This document shows positions 26,803-39,459 of a stretch of 64,000 nucleotides of DNA, one piece after another. Under the pieces are notes generated by a model. That model made no database searches and was not told the DNA's origin. It saw only the letters and a list, made by a program, of their open reading frames with translations. A program made the translations under genes and the position numbers. Numbering within the stretch: the stretch's first letter is position 1; each line of letters starts with the position of its first letter. Source of the stretch: Candidatus Terasakiella magnetica (GTDB taxonomy: Bacteria > Pseudomonadota > Alphaproteobacteria > Rhodospirillales > Terasakiellaceae); contig NZ_FLYE01000034.1 of the NCBI RefSeq assembly GCF_900093605.1, positions 214,100-278,099 on the forward strand, in the 5' to 3' direction.

Positions 26803-28206
26803 TTAAGCGTGGATTGCGCGTTTATCAACAGCCAAGGCTGCTTCTTTAACCGCTTCAGGCAAACCTGGGTGACCGTGACATGTACGGGCAATATCTTCAG
26901 CAGAACCGCCAAATTCCATCGCCTGAACAACTTCCTGGATCAAATCACCGCCTTGTGGGCCCACAATATGACAGCCAAGAACGCGATCTGTTGTTTTATC
27001 AGACAGGATTTTAACAAAGCCTTCTGAATCACCATTTGCCAAAGCACGACCGTTTGCCGTGAAGGGGAATTTACCTTTTTTGTAGGCAATGCCTTCTTCT
27101 TTAAGCTGCTCTTCGGTTTTACCCACGCCTGCGATTTCTGGGTGCGTATAAACAATACCCGGGATCACATCATAGTTTACGTGACCAGACTGACCTGCGA
27201 GCATTTCAGCAACTGCAATGCCTTCTTCTTCAGCTTTGTGCGCCAGCATCAAGCCGCCGATCACATCACCAATGGCAAAGATGCCTGCAACATTTGTTTG
27301 AAGGTCGTGATCAGCCTTAACAAAGCCGCGCTCATCCATTTCAACGCCTGCTTCAGCCAAACCAAGGTTGTCTGTGTAAGGACGACGACCGATTGAAACC
27401 AAGCAAATATCGGCTTTAAGTTCTTCAGCATCACCACCAGCGGCTGGCTCCATCGTCAGCGTAACAGAAGATTTTGTTTTCTTCGCTGCTGTCACTTTCG
27501 TTGCCAGCTTGAAGTTGATGCCCTGTTTAGCCAGAAGTTTCTGTGCCGTTTTGCGCACTTCACCGTCCATGCCCGGCAAGATACCGTCCAAGAATTCAAT
27601 CACGGTAACTTCAGCGCCCAAACGGTTCCAGACCGAACCAAGCTCAAGACCAATAACACCGCCACCGATAACAGCCAGTTTCTTCGGAACTTTCGGCAAT
27701 TCCATGCCACCCGTTGAAGAAACCATGACTTTTTCGTCAATTTCAAGGAATGGTAGGGAAGCAACATCAGAACCTGTTGCGATCACAACGTTTTCCGCTT
27801 TGATAACTTCAGAGCCGCCATCATTTAAAGAAACGGTGACTTCATCCGCACCTGTGACTTTACCTTCACCCACAAAGTACTTCACTTTGTTTTTCTTCAT
27901 GAGGAATTCAACACCAGATGTCAGCTGTTTCACAACCGCATCTTTGCGCTCAAGCATCTTTGGAAGATCAAGTTTCGGTGTCACTTTAATACCGTGGTCA
28001 GCCATTTCATGGGCGGCCATTTCATAAAGATGTGTGGACTGCAATAAAGCTTTGGCTGGGATACAACCAACATTCAAACATGTACCACCCAATGTGCCGC
28101 GTTTTTCAACGATTGCAGCTTTCAGGCCCAATTGGGCTGCACGGATTGCACAAACGTAGCCACCCGGGCCACCACCAATAACGACAACGTCAAAGTTATC
28201 ACTCAT
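26803..28206 (-). CDS. lpdA: Dihydrolipoyl dehydrogenase (E3)
   Basis: FAD enzyme reoxidising dihydrolipoamide of the 2-oxoglutarate (and possibly pyruvate) dehydrogenase complex with NAD. 467 aa. Motifs: VVVIGGGPGGYVCAIRAAQ, redox disulfide GGTCLNVGCIPAKAL, NAD-binding VIGGGVIGLELGS and the dimer-interface catalytic His-Glu in CHGHPGLPEAVKEA. Last gene of the minus-strand TCA block, 78 bp after sucB and followed by a strong terminator. Confidence 0.98.
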   Translation of the reverse strand: MSDNFDVVVIGGGPGGYVCAIRAAQLGLKAAIVEKRGTLGGTCLNVGCIPAKALLQSTHLYEMAAHEMADHGIKVTPKLDLPKMLERKDAVVKQLTSGVEFLMKKNKVKYFVGEGKVTGADEVTVSLNDGGSEVIKAENVVIATGSDVASLPFLEIDEKVMVSSTGGMELPKVPKKLAVIGGGVIGLELGSVWNRLGAEVTVIEFLDGILPGMDGEVRKTAQKLLAKQGINFKLATKVTAAKKTKSSVTLTMEPAAGGDAEELKADICLVSIGRRPYTDNLGLAEAGVEMDERGFVKADHDLQTNVAGIFAIGDVIGGLMLAHKAEEEGIAVAEMLAGQSGHVNYDVIPGIVYTHPEIAGVGKTEEQLKEEGIAYKKGKFPFTANGRALANGDSEGFVKILSDKTTDRVLGCHIVGPQGGDLIQEVVQAMEFGGSAEDIARTCHGHPGLPEAVKEAALAVDKRAIHA

Positions 28207-28284
28207 GTTTCAAATTCCTTGAGATAAATTCAATAAAAAAGCGGGAGCCAGCAATTGCCAACCCCCGCCCATAATTTTTGCCGC

Positions 28285-29895
28285 TTAAGCGTCAAGCAAG
28301 ATGCGTTGTGGATCTTCCAGACACTCTTTAACGCGTACCAAGAAGCTCACGGCTTCACGGCCATCAATGATACGGTGATCATAAGACAGCGCGAGATACA
28401 TCATTGGACGAGCTTGAATGGACCCATCAGGCATGACCATTGGACGCATTTGCGTCTTGTGCATACCCAAGATCGCAGACTGTGGACGGTTCAAAATCGG
28501 TGCAGAAAGGAGTGAACCAAACACACCACCGTTTGAAATGGTGAATGTACCACCCATCATCTCATCCATGGTCAATGAACCGTTACGTGCGCGCTTACCG
28601 TAATCAAGGATATCACCTTCAATACCTGCCAATGATTTTTCGTCACAATCGCGTACAACCGGAACAACAAGACCTGTTGGTGAACCAACCGCAATACCCA
28701 CATCATAGTGGTTTTTATATACGATTTCGTCGCCATCGATCTCAGCATTAACTGCTGGCCACTCACGAAGTGCGGTCACACAAGCTTTTGTGAAGATACC
28801 CATGAAGCCAAGCTTCACGCCGTGTTTCTTCTCAAAACCTTCTTTATACTGTTTGCGCATTTCCAGAACGCCCGTCATGTCGACTTCGTTCCATGTGGTC
28901 AAGATAGCAGCTGTATTTTGTGCTTCTTTCAAGCGACCTGCGATCACCTTGCGAAGACGTGTCATTTTAACGCGTTCTTCACGTGGTCCTTCTGGGCGTG
29001 GTGGGATCATCGCACCGTTTGGTGTAGATGAAGCCGCAGCCGCAGCAGGGGCAGGTGCCGCTTTTGCAGGAGCCGGAGCTTTCGCAGGAGCAGGCGCAGG
29101 TGCCGCTTTATCTTTAGCAGCCTGACCGCTTTCGATATAAGCCAGAACGTCACCTTTAACCAAACGACCGTCTTTGCCGGTTGCCGGGATTTTAGAAGCG
29201 TCCAAAGCGTTATCATTAACCAGTTTGCTCACCGCTGGTGACAGTGGGTGTGCTGTGTTTGCCACACCACCCGCTGGTGCAGATGCAGCCGGAGCAGAAG
29301 CCGCAGCTGCCGGTGCCGCAGCACCCGCAGTTGCACCAACAGCAACTTTTGCAACAACTTGACCGACTTCTACGTCAGTATCTTCTGCAACAACGATTTC
29401 GGTTACAACGCCTGCAACAGGTGAAGGCAGTTCAGCCGTAACTTTGTCAGTTTCGACTTCACATAAGCCTTCATCAACAGCAACTTCATCACCGACATTC
29501 TTCAGCCAGCTTGCAACAGTACCCTCGGTGATTGACTCACCCAGGTTTGGCACAACGATGTCAACGACTTCGCCTGTACCGCCTGAAGCTGCTGGTGCAG
29601 CAGGTGCTGCTTCAGCCGCGGGAGCCGCAGCAGGTGCTGCAGGAGCAGCCGCTTCGCCAGCTTCACCAACCATACAAAGGACAGCACCAACTTCTACGTC
29701 AGTGTCGTCACCTGCAACGATTTCTACCAATGTACCAGCAACAGGGCTTGGCACTTCGACAGTTACTTTATCTGTTTCCAGCTCTACAAGTGGTTCGTCA
29801 ACGGCAACGGTGTCGCCGATATTTTTGAGCCACTTTGAAACTGTACCTTCCGATACAGATTCACCCAAAGCAGGAACAGTAATTTCTGTGGCCAT
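28285..29895 (-). CDS. sucB: 2-oxoglutarate dehydrogenase E2 (dihydrolipoyl succinyltransferase), two lipoyl domains
   Basis: Core acyltransferase of the complex. 536 aa from ATG 29895 (gagga five bases upstream). Two N-terminal lipoyl domains with lipoyl-Lys43 and Lys151 (both ETDKVT), joined by Ala/Pro linkers, then the E1/E3-binding domain ([12 protein letters not shown]) and the catalytic domain ending [13 protein letters not shown]. Most SucB proteins are about 400 aa with one lipoyl domain, so the second domain is notable. The two are very similar, suggesting internal duplication. 17 bp after sucA. Confidence 0.96.
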   Translation of the reverse strand: MATEITVPALGESVSEGTVSKWLKNIGDTVAVDEPLVELETDKVTVEVPSPVAGTLVEIVAGDDTDVEVGAVLCMVGEAGEAAAPAAPAAAPAAEAAPAAPAASGGTGEVVDIVVPNLGESITEGTVASWLKNVGDEVAVDEGLCEVETDKVTAELPSPVAGVVTEIVVAEDTDVEVGQVVAKVAVGATAGAAAPAAAASAPAASAPAGGVANTAHPLSPAVSKLVNDNALDASKIPATGKDGRLVKGDVLAYIESGQAAKDKAAPAPAPAKAPAPAKAAPAPAAAAASSTPNGAMIPPRPEGPREERVKMTRLRKVIAGRLKEAQNTAAILTTWNEVDMTGVLEMRKQYKEGFEKKHGVKLGFMGIFTKACVTALREWPAVNAEIDGDEIVYKNHYDVGIAVGSPTGLVVPVVRDCDEKSLAGIEGDILDYGKRARNGSLTMDEMMGGTFTISNGGVFGSLLSAPILNRPQSAILGMHKTQMRPMVMPDGSIQARPMMYLALSYDHRIIDGREAVSFLVRVKECLEDPQRILLDA

Positions 29896-29912
29896 TTGTT
29901 TCCTCACAAATT

Positions 29913-32849
29913 CTATAGTTTAGATGCAGCCATTTTGGTCTCACGAGCGAACGGTGTTGGAAGATCTTCCAATTTACCACCGAGGGCTTCTTCAACCAGG
30001 AACTGTTGTTCAGCAACATGGACTTTATTCAAGCCCGTTGCAGGTGATGCAGATGCGCGGCGACCAGAGAAACCTGGCAAACCACCTTTGACGCTCAACT
30101 CTTGGCAGATGTACATCAAACGAGGGAATACAAAGCCCCAATAGCCCATATTCGCCGGTTCTTCTTGACACCAAACCACGTCAGCGTTGGTATATTTGGA
30201 AATCTCTTCCTTAATGGTCTCTTTCGGCCATGGGTAGAGTTGTTCCACACGAACGATGGCAACATCGTCGATACCTTTATCACGGCGCGTTTGCAGCAGG
30301 TCATAGTAAACTTTACCTGTACAAAGAACGACGCGTTTCACTTTATCGTTTGCTGTGAGCTGGTCGATTTCGCCAATGACACGCTTGAAAGCAGAGCCCG
30401 TTGAGAAATCAGCCAATGTGCTTTGACACAGTTTGTGACGCAGCAAAGATTTAGGTGTCATAATCACCAAAGGTTTGCGGAAGTTACGGCACACTTGACG
30501 ACGCAGTGCGTGGAAATAGTTCGCAGGCGTTGTCAGGTTACAAACTTGCCAGTTGTCTTCAGCACATAATTGTAAGTAACGCTCAGGACGTGCAGAAGAG
30601 TGTTCTGGACCCTGACCCTCAAAACCGTGTGGCAGAAGCATGGTCAAACCGCTTAAGCGCAACCATTTTGACTCACCAGAGCTGATGAACTGGTCAATAA
30701 TCATCTGGGCACCGTTGGCGAAATCACCAAACTGGGCTTCCCACATGACCAAAGCGTTCGGCTCAGCCAAAGAATAACCATATTCAAAACCAAGAACCGA
30801 CATTTCGATCAACGGGCTATCGATGACTTCATATTCACCTTGGCCTTCACGAATGTTGCTCAAAGGGCGGTAACGTTCTTCAGTTTCCTGATCCACGATC
30901 ACAGAATGACGTTGGGAGAATGTCCCGCGACCACAATCCTGACCGGAGAGACGAACCTTGTGCTTATCCACAAGTAGAGAACCAAAGGCCAAAGCTTCAC
31001 CCGTTGCCCAATCGATACCTTCACCGGTTTCGATCATTTTGGACTTGGCTTTAAGCTGGCGCTGTACCTTCTTGTTCACATTGAACTTGTCCGGTGCAGT
31101 GGAAATGGCTTTACCCACTTCTTTAAGGACTTCCTCAGATACAGACGTATCTTCATTGCGGAATTCTTCCTCACCTTTAGCGTTGGCGAAACCTTCCCAT
31201 TTACCTTCAAACCAATCGGCTTTATTGGGCTTATAGGCGTTACCCGCTTGGAATTCTTCTTCCAGGCGCGCTCTGAAATCGTCATAGATATCCTGAACTT
31301 GTTGTTCAGAAAGAACTTTTTCAGCCACTAGGCGCTGTGCATACAATTCGCGTGTTGTAACTTGGTTTTTGATGACCTTGTACATATGCGGGTTTGTAAA
31401 CATCGGCTCGTCAGATTCGTTATGACCGTGACGGCGATAACAGAACAAGTCGATCACAACGTCTTTACCAAATTCTTGGCGATATTCAGTTGCAATACGG
31501 GCCACGTGAACAACAGCTTCCGGATCATCCCCATTCACATGGAAGATCGGTGCCTGAACCATTTTCGCCACATCAGAAGGATACTGAGACGAACGAGAAT
31601 AGTGCGGTGCTGTTGTAAAGCCGATCTGGTTATTCACGATGATGTGAATTGTACCGCCAACTTTATAACCACGCAGGTCAGACATGGCATGGCCTTCCGG
31701 CACAATACCCTGACCAGAATAAGCCGCATCCCCATGAAGCAACAATGGCATCACTTGAGAGCGAGACCCGCCAAGCTGTTCTTGTTTGGCGCGAACCTTA
31801 CCATGAACAACCGGGTTTACCAGCTCAAGGTGAGACGGGTTGGCTGTCAAGGACAGGTGAACGTTGTTGCCGTCAAATTCACGATCTGCTGAAGTGCCCA
31901 AGTGGTACTTCACATCGCCTGAACCTTCAACATCATCCGGGTTGGATGAATTGCCTTGGAATTCAGAAAAGAGCGCGCGAAACGGCTTGTGCATAACGTT
32001 GGTCAGAACGTTGAGGCGACCACGGTGTGGCATGCCCAAAACAACTTCTTTCAAGCCCAACTGTGCGCCGCGCTTAAGAATTTGTTCCATGGCCGGGATG
32101 AGAGACTCACCACCTTCAAGGCCAAAACGTTTTGTACCTGTGTATTTCTTGTCCAGAAACTGCTCAAAACCTTCTGCTTCTGTTAAGCGCTCAAGAATAG
32201 CTGTCTTGCCCTTAACCGTGAATTCAGACTGGTTTTCAGTGGATTCGATGCGACGCTGGATCCAGGATTTTTCTTCTGGCTCCTGAATATGCATGAATTC
32301 AACACCGATATGACGGCAGTATGTCTGTTTAACTTTTTCAACGATTTCACGCAGCGTGGCTGTTTCCAGACCAAGTACGAAATCGATAAAAATTGGACGA
32401 TCCATATCGGCATCTGTGAAGCCGTAGGATTTCGGGTCCAATTCAGGGTGGTAATTATTACCTTCAATGCCCAGCGGATCGAAGCGAGCAATCAAGTGAC
32501 CGCGTACACGATACGAACGGATCAACATCAATGCACGGATAGAATCCAATGTTGCTGCACGAATGACATCATCATCGGCCTGTGCATAAACTGCACCCGG
32601 CTGAGGCTGAGGTGCTGCAACCGGAGCCGTAACAGAACTAACGCCTGTATTAACGACACCGTGGCTCGGCTTATTCCAACTTGGACCGCTGAGGTTCTGG
32701 AGTGCTTCCAGACCGTCTTCGCGCAATCCGGAGAAGAAGGCAACCCAGCTCTGATCTACAGAGGATGGATCCTTCATGTAACGGGTATACAATTCTGCCA
32801 GATAGACAGTGTTGTTGCCGTTCAGGACTGATTCAGGGGTATCAACCAT
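29913..32849 (-). CDS. sucA: 2-oxoglutarate dehydrogenase E1
   Basis: Thiamine-diphosphate-dependent decarboxylase of the 2-oxoglutarate dehydrogenase complex. 978 aa, normal. N-terminal E2-binding segment ([20 protein letters not shown]), [23 protein letters not shown], ThDP-binding region NNQIGFTT and C-terminal transketolase-like part ([20 protein letters not shown]). Upstream, 108 bp separates it from sucD; sucB follows closely. Confidence 0.98.
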   Translation of the reverse strand: MVDTPESVLNGNNTVYLAELYTRYMKDPSSVDQSWVAFFSGLREDGLEALQNLSGPSWNKPSHGVVNTGVSSVTAPVAAPQPQPGAVYAQADDDVIRAATLDSIRALMLIRSYRVRGHLIARFDPLGIEGNNYHPELDPKSYGFTDADMDRPIFIDFVLGLETATLREIVEKVKQTYCRHIGVEFMHIQEPEEKSWIQRRIESTENQSEFTVKGKTAILERLTEAEGFEQFLDKKYTGTKRFGLEGGESLIPAMEQILKRGAQLGLKEVVLGMPHRGRLNVLTNVMHKPFRALFSEFQGNSSNPDDVEGSGDVKYHLGTSADREFDGNNVHLSLTANPSHLELVNPVVHGKVRAKQEQLGGSRSQVMPLLLHGDAAYSGQGIVPEGHAMSDLRGYKVGGTIHIIVNNQIGFTTAPHYSRSSQYPSDVAKMVQAPIFHVNGDDPEAVVHVARIATEYRQEFGKDVVIDLFCYRRHGHNESDEPMFTNPHMYKVIKNQVTTRELYAQRLVAEKVLSEQQVQDIYDDFRARLEEEFQAGNAYKPNKADWFEGKWEGFANAKGEEEFRNEDTSVSEEVLKEVGKAISTAPDKFNVNKKVQRQLKAKSKMIETGEGIDWATGEALAFGSLLVDKHKVRLSGQDCGRGTFSQRHSVIVDQETEERYRPLSNIREGQGEYEVIDSPLIEMSVLGFEYGYSLAEPNALVMWEAQFGDFANGAQMIIDQFISSGESKWLRLSGLTMLLPHGFEGQGPEHSSARPERYLQLCAEDNWQVCNLTTPANYFHALRRQVCRNFRKPLVIMTPKSLLRHKLCQSTLADFSTGSAFKRVIGEIDQLTANDKVKRVVLCTGKVYYDLLQTRRDKGIDDVAIVRVEQLYPWPKETIKEEISKYTNADVVWCQEEPANMGYWGFVFPRLMYICQELSVKGGLPGFSGRRASASPATGLNKVHVAEQQFLVEEALGGKLEDLPTPFARETKMAASKL

Positions 32850-32870
32850 ATTTTTTTCTTTTCCCTAGAG

Positions 32871-32948
32871 GAGTGCGGCTTTTTCTCTTAGTGGATCCAC
32901 CGCACTCTTACTCCCAAAACTAGGATAGAGGCGGGACTAACCCGCCTC
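32871..32948. other. Two hairpins in the sucD-sucA intergenic space
   Basis: Stem gagtgcgg / ccgcactc (32871-32907, 21-base loop) and perfect stem gaggcggg / cccgcctc with loop actaa (32928-32948). Neither has a good T run on the minus strand, so they are more likely RNA processing or stability elements that adjust expression within the sucCDAB transcript than full terminators. Confidence 0.5.
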
Positions 32949-32957
32949 CAACAATGA

Positions 32958-33830
32958 TTAGCCCAGAAGCTTAACCATTGTGCTACCGATAGAAGCTGGT
33001 GAGTCTGCAACAGCGATGCCCGCAGATCTCATGGCTTCCATTTTGGCGTCCGCAGTACCTTGACCACCGGAAATGATGGCGCCAGCGTGGCCCATACGTT
33101 TACCCGGAGGTGCAGTAACACCTGCGATAAAGCCAACAACCGGTTTTTTCACTTTGGACTGTTTGAGGAATTCGCAAGCTTCTTCCTCTGCAGTACCGCC
33201 GATCTCACCGATCATAACGATGGATTCTGTTTCATCATCACCAAGGAACATGTCCAAGCAATCGATGAAGTTTGTACCGTTAACCGGATCACCACCGATA
33301 CCGATACAAGTAGATTGCCCCATGCCAGCAGCTGTAGTTTGTGCAACTGCTTCGTAAGTCAATGTACCTGAACGAGATACGATACCAACAGAACCACGCT
33401 TGTGGATGTGGCCCGGCATGATGCCGATTTTACATTCGCCCGGCGTGATAACACCTGGGCAGTTTGGACCAACAAGACGTGTTTTAGAATTTGCCAAAGC
33501 GCGTTTCACTTTAACCATATCCATGACTGGAATGCCTTCAGTGATACAAACAGCAAGTTCGACTTCCGCGTCGATAGCTTCCAAAATCGCATCAGCAGCA
33601 AATGGTGGTGGAACGTAGATTACAGAAGCGTTCGCGCCTGTTTTCTCACGTGCATCAGCAACAGTGTCGAATACTGGCAAGTCAAGGTGAGTTGAACCAC
33701 CTTTGCCCGGTGTAACACCACCGACCATTTGTGTGCCATATGCAATCGCTTGTTCAGAGTGGAAAGTACCCTGTGCACCAGTGAAACCCTGACAGATTAC
33801 TTTGGTGTCTTTATTAATAAGAACGGCCAT
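32958..33830 (-). CDS. sucD: Succinyl-CoA synthetase alpha subunit
   Basis: ADP-forming succinyl-CoA ligase, the TCA substrate-level phosphorylation step. 290 aa. CoA-binding region [28 protein letters not shown], and the phosphohistidine loop [20 protein letters not shown] (catalytic His in MGHAGAI). It begins right after the sucC stop, giving equal synthesis of both subunits. Confidence 0.98.
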   Translation of the reverse strand: MAVLINKDTKVICQGFTGAQGTFHSEQAIAYGTQMVGGVTPGKGGSTHLDLPVFDTVADAREKTGANASVIYVPPPFAADAILEAIDAEVELAVCITEGIPVMDMVKVKRALANSKTRLVGPNCPGVITPGECKIGIMPGHIHKRGSVGIVSRSGTLTYEAVAQTTAAGMGQSTCIGIGGDPVNGTNFIDCLDMFLGDDETESIVMIGEIGGTAEEEACEFLKQSKVKKPVVGFIAGVTAPPGKRMGHAGAIISGGQGTADAKMEAMRSAGIAVADSPASIGSTMVKLLG

Positions 33831-33831
33831 G

Positions 33832-35031
33832 TTACGCAGCCTCCTTCACGGCTTTCACTACTTTTTCAGCAGCGTCAGCAAGGTTATCAGCAGTGATGAT
33901 AGGCAGACCAGATTCAGAAAGGATCTTCTTGCCTTGTTCAACGTTCGTACCTTCAAGACGTACAACAAGTGGTACGTTCAAGGAAACTTCGCGTGCAGCA
34001 GCTACAACACCGTCAGCGATCACGTCACAACGCATGATACCACCGAAGATATTTACCAAGATGCCTTCAACGTTTGAATCAGAAAGGATCAGTTTGAACG
34101 CTTCAGTTACACGTTCTTTCGTCGCCCCGCCACCAACGTCAAGGAAGTTAGCTGGCTCACCACCGTACAATTTGATGATGTCCATTGTGCCCATTGCAAG
34201 ACCGGCACCGTTCACCATACAACCGATTGTACCATCGAGTTTGATGTAGTTAAGGTCATGCTTGGAAGCTTCAAGTTCCATTGCATCTTCTTCGTCTTCG
34301 TCGCGCATTTCCATAACCGCTTTTTGACGGTAAAGAGCGTTTGAATCAAAGTTCATTTTCGCATCAAGTGCAACCAGGTCATCATCACCCGTTACAACAA
34401 GTGGGTTGATCTCAAGCATAGAAGCGTCAAGTTCAACGAATGCTTTGTACATAGAAGCCAAGATCTTGGAACAAGCCTTGATCTGTGCGCCTTTAAGACC
34501 CAAACCAAACGCAACTTGGCGTGTGTGGAATGGCATGATGCCTGTTGTTGGATCGATAGAAACAGTCAGGATTTTTTCTGGTGTTTCTTCAGCAACAGTT
34601 TCAATGTCCATGCCGCCTTCAGTAGACGCCATGATTGTTACGCTGTCTGTTGCGCGGTCGATCAAGAACGCGAGGTAAAGTTCAGAAGCAATGTCACAAC
34701 CGTCTTCGATGTAAACACGCTTAACTTCTTTACCTTCAGCGCCAGACTGGTGAGTGACCAGTGTGTTGCCGAGCATTTGTGTTGCGTTAGCTTCTACGTC
34801 GTCAACAGATTTAACAACGCGAACACCGCCGGCTTCGCCAGCTGCTGCTTCTTTAAATTTACCCTTACCACGGCCACCGGCGTGAATTTGGGATTTAACA
34901 ACAAAAACCGGACCACCGAGTTTTTCTGCTGCTGCGCGAGCTTCTGCAGGTGTGTATGCAACACCACCGTCAAGTACGTTAACACCGTACTCTTTTAGAA
35001 GCTGCTTAGCTTGATATTCATGAATATTCAT
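33832..35031 (-). CDS. sucC: Succinyl-CoA synthetase beta subunit
   Basis: ATP-grasp subunit. 399 aa. Starts [17 protein letters not shown], then [34 protein letters not shown] (metal-binding) and [14 protein letters not shown] near the C-terminus. One base separates its stop from the sucD start. 100 bp after mdh. Confidence 0.98.
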   Translation of the reverse strand: MNIHEYQAKQLLKEYGVNVLDGGVAYTPAEARAAAEKLGGPVFVVKSQIHAGGRGKGKFKEAAAGEAGGVRVVKSVDDVEANATQMLGNTLVTHQSGAEGKEVKRVYIEDGCDIASELYLAFLIDRATDSVTIMASTEGGMDIETVAEETPEKILTVSIDPTTGIMPFHTRQVAFGLGLKGAQIKACSKILASMYKAFVELDASMLEINPLVVTGDDDLVALDAKMNFDSNALYRQKAVMEMRDEDEEDAMELEASKHDLNYIKLDGTIGCMVNGAGLAMGTMDIIKLYGGEPANFLDVGGGATKERVTEAFKLILSDSNVEGILVNIFGGIMRCDVIADGVVAAAREVSLNVPLVVRLEGTNVEQGKKILSESGLPIITADNLADAAEKVVKAVKEAA

Positions 35032-35101
35032 CTTTGCTTTGCCTCAAAGTTTGGAGGACAACCCCCCGGGATAATTTTAAGAACGTTCCCTACAAAAGAA
35101 C

Positions 35102-35123
35102 GGGGCGATTTTAACACCGCCCC
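35102..35123 (-). other. Hairpin between mdh and sucC
   Basis: 6-bp GC stem ggggcg / cgcccc with a 10-base AT-rich loop, 10 bases after the mdh stop. On the minus strand it is followed by gttcttttg, a weak T tract. It may act as a partial terminator that sets the mdh to sucC ratio. Confidence 0.5.
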
Positions 35124-35132
35124 AAACTTTCA

Positions 35133-36513
<1,381 letters not shown>

Positions 36514-37635
36514 CTAAGTCAAATGCTCCGCAGAAAGATAATCTTCAGACTGCATTTCCATCAGGCGCGATACGGTTCTTTGAAATTCAAACGCCCCATC
36601 CCCAGAAGGATAGAGTTTTTCCGGCAAGGCCGCGGCTGAACAGACCAGTTTGACTTTATGTTCATAAAGCGCATCGATTAAATGGACAAACCGTTCTGCC
36701 TCATTGCGTTTAAGCGGGGACAACTGCGGGATAGCCTCAATGAAGATCACATCATAAAGGGCGGCCAGCTCCAGATAGATATTGGCCCCATAGGGTTTCA
36801 CGCATAAATCAGCAAAAGTGAAATAGGCGATTTTCTCAAAAGCCTTGGGTACATCAATGTTGCGTGACTTGATAATCACATAATCTTTTTTGGCCTGACC
36901 CTGCGTCATCTCTTCAAACTGGGCATGAAGCTGGTCGCGTGCTTCCATATCCAGCGGGTAGAAAAAAGTCTGCTCGCCACTTTCACGGCCCAAACGATAA
37001 TCGGTCGGGCTTTCAAGCTCCATCACATCAAGCTTGTGCTTGATCATATCAATGAAAGGCAAGAAACGCTCGCGCTGCAGGCCCTTTTTATAAAGATCAT
37101 CGGGCACACGGTTAGAGGTCGCTACAATCACCACGCCAAGCTCAAACAAAGTTTCAAACAGGCGGCCCAAGATCATCGCATCGGCAATATTGGTGACCTG
37201 AAATTCATCAAAACATAACAGCCAAGCTTCTGTCGTCAGCTGCCCCGCCAGCACTACAATGGCATCTTCTTTTTGATCAAGCTTGGCTTCACGAATGCCT
37301 TTAAGGCGTTCATGGACTTCGCGCATAAATTCATGAAAATGCACCCGACGCTTAGCCTCAACAGGGGCACCGTCAAAAAACAGATCCGTGAGCATGGATT
37401 TCCCACGGCCCACTTCCCCATACATATACAGCCCTTGAGGCGGTGTGGGGGTTTCCTTGCGCTTACCAAGGCCAAAACGCGCACGCCAGCCCGTTTCCCC
37501 ACTGGAGGGTTCATAAGACTTCAAGGCATGGTGGAGGAGTTGAAGCTTTTCAACAGCTAATTCCTGAGCCACATCGGGATGGATTGATCCTTCGCGCAAC
37601 AATTCACGATAATTGTGCATCGGCCCTTCAACCAT
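36514..37635 (-). CDS. zapE: Cell division protein ZapE (AFG1-like ATPase)
   Basis: AAA-type ATPase associated with the Z ring under stress in E. coli. 373 aa from ATG 37635; ggggag lies upstream, and a GTG one codon earlier is less well placed. Walker A GEVGRGKSMLTDLF (about 75), Walker B LLCFDEFQVTNIADAM, and ATSNRVPDDLYKKGLQR with sensor Asn/Arg residues, all typical of ZapE/AFG1. Next to mdh, as in many alphaproteobacteria. Confidence 0.95.
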   Translation of the reverse strand: MVEGPMHNYRELLREGSIHPDVAQELAVEKLQLLHHALKSYEPSSGETGWRARFGLGKRKETPTPPQGLYMYGEVGRGKSMLTDLFFDGAPVEAKRRVHFHEFMREVHERLKGIREAKLDQKEDAIVVLAGQLTTEAWLLCFDEFQVTNIADAMILGRLFETLFELGVVIVATSNRVPDDLYKKGLQRERFLPFIDMIKHKLDVMELESPTDYRLGRESGEQTFFYPLDMEARDQLHAQFEEMTQGQAKKDYVIIKSRNIDVPKAFEKIAYFTFADLCVKPYGANIYLELAALYDVIFIEAIPQLSPLKRNEAERFVHLIDALYEHKVKLVCSAAALPEKLYPSGDGAFEFQRTVSRLMEMQSEDYLSAEHLT

Positions 37636-37702
37636 CACCTGCTCCCCTTATTTCAGCGTTATTTCCTTTATTCTTAATGCATTTACTAGAAGCGATACAA
37701 AT

Positions 37703-37740
37703 AAAAAGTGATCCCCACATAAATATGGAGATCACTTTAT
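37703..37740 (-). terminator. Terminator after the soluble MCP gene
   Basis: 9-bp stem aaagtgatc / gatcacttt. Read on the minus strand it is followed by tttttatttg. Located 24 bases after the MCP stop. Confidence 0.8.
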
Positions 37741-37763
37741 AAAGAAATATAAGGTGCAGACGA

Positions 37764-39203
37764 TTACAGCTTATAGCCGCTGCGCAATCCGCCCCAATGT
37801 TTACCTTTAACCATAATCGGGGCTGAAACATCTTTCATCATGACAAACTGCCCGCCACCCATATCACGGCGATAGGCCTGAACAAGGAATGGTTTTTCGT
37901 TACGCCCAGACGCCAAACCAACACGGTCATTAAAGATCATGCGGTTGCGCGAATTGGCTGTATTCCATTCCACATCGCCCTGTTTTTGTGCTTTAGAGAA
38001 CATGGAGTTATGAACTGGCAAATATCCATTGGTATCCACACAAGCCGCAAACACAAACTTCTCATGAGAGGCCTGAATCGGGTCTTGGATTTCAGTGAGA
38101 TACTTATCCAAGAAGCGCAACGCCTTGTTGGTATATTGCGTCGGGTTTGATCCATCGACCTTGATATAATTGCGATCAAACAAATCATCCATGGAAATTT
38201 CACCACGCTCGACCGCTTGCTCAAACAACTCAGAGACGGTTTTAGCCCCATCCACAATCTGCTTGATAAAGAAGCTATCTACCGTTTCCACACCCAATTG
38301 GTTGGTAAGTTGGATCAAGTCCGCACCGAAATCGCGCAACTTACTGATCCGTTCATTACAACCGCTTAGGTCTGTGCGATTTTCTTCAGCACGCGCAGAC
38401 ATTTCTTCAAGCTGTGTCACCACCCCATCCACATGAACATCAATAGAAGAGGTCGCTTGGTTAATATTCACAAGTTCGCCATCTACCTTGGCAATGGCAT
38501 CACCCACCAGATTAATGGCATCGCCAATATCTTTGGTGCCTTCTTGGGCTTCTGCTGCATTGCGCACACCACGGGCACTTTCACCCATAAGGAGCTCAAC
38601 CTGCGTCCCTAAATCTTCCAAAGTCTGGTCAATCTGTTCAGTTGCTTTTGCCGTTTGGCCTGCAAGGTTCTTCACCTCAGAGGCAACAACCGCAAAACCT
38701 TTACCGGCTTCACCTGCGCGCGCGGCCTCAATAGTGGCATTCAAAGCCAGCAAGTTTGTCTGAGAGGCAATTTTCTGAATGACGCTGGAGACACCACGCA
38801 CCTCTTCCAAGGCACCGTTCAATCCGGTGAGGCGTTCTTCAATGTCGCGCACAAAATCCACAAGGGTCTGGATATTCGCAAGCGAGACTTCAACCTTATC
38901 GCGCGATTGCGTAACATCACTATTGGCTTTTTCCGCAACCGATAAAGAGGTCTGGGCAGCCGCAGCAATTTCATCTTTTGTCTGCGCCATAGCTGCCGCA
39001 GCTTCGCGAACCAGATTAAAACTATCTGTCTGCTTATTAATACGTGCAGTGACATCTTCAATATTGCCGGCCACATCAGCGATCTCGATTACGATATCAC
39101 CTGCATCAACGGCAATCTTCTTGATGACTACTGCAACTTGGTCGTCAAAATCCTGCTGATTAGCAAAATCCGACGCGTCTTTTGCGACGTTTTCGTCGTT
39201 CAC
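37764..39203 (-). CDS. Soluble methyl-accepting chemotaxis protein with C-terminal sensor domain
   Basis: 479 aa, no signal peptide or membrane segments. The signalling helices come first, with the conserved hairpin tip [20 protein letters not shown] (about 150-170). The C-terminal ~170 residues form a separate domain ([57 protein letters not shown]) known from cytosolic receptors, probably Cache/PAS-like. This reverses the usual sensor-first order. Likely senses an internal metabolic or redox cue. Ligand unknown. Confidence 0.9.
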   Translation of the reverse strand: MNDENVAKDASDFANQQDFDDQVAVVIKKIAVDAGDIVIEIADVAGNIEDVTARINKQTDSFNLVREAAAAMAQTKDEIAAAAQTSLSVAEKANSDVTQSRDKVEVSLANIQTLVDFVRDIEERLTGLNGALEEVRGVSSVIQKIASQTNLLALNATIEAARAGEAGKGFAVVASEVKNLAGQTAKATEQIDQTLEDLGTQVELLMGESARGVRNAAEAQEGTKDIGDAINLVGDAIAKVDGELVNINQATSSIDVHVDGVVTQLEEMSARAEENRTDLSGCNERISKLRDFGADLIQLTNQLGVETVDSFFIKQIVDGAKTVSELFEQAVERGEISMDDLFDRNYIKVDGSNPTQYTNKALRFLDKYLTEIQDPIQASHEKFVFAACVDTNGYLPVHNSMFSKAQKQGDVEWNTANSRNRMIFNDRVGLASGRNEKPFLVQAYRRDMGGGQFVMMKDVSAPIMVKGKHWGGLRSGYKL

Positions 39204-39459
39204 ATTTTCCTCCCTAGAAGAAGCGTACCCAATTTTTGGGTTATTCGTTTATACCAAAATGCTCTTATTTCGGTTTTATTGCAACAGTGTAAAACAGATA
39301 AGACGATTATGTTTTAGTATAATGTTTTACAAATACATAAAGTGATAAACTGCTCAAAAGGCTTGAATATAGTCATGCTGAATTGATTTTGTTGCGCAAA
39401 AGCCAACAAACGCTTATACCAAGCTCGGTTTCAATTCCTTATTATAGTGATATATAAAC

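Noticed and set aside
28572..29923. Several plus-strand frames rich in Ala/Gln opposite sucB
   Set aside because: They mirror the Ala/Pro linkers of sucB and carry no independent motif.
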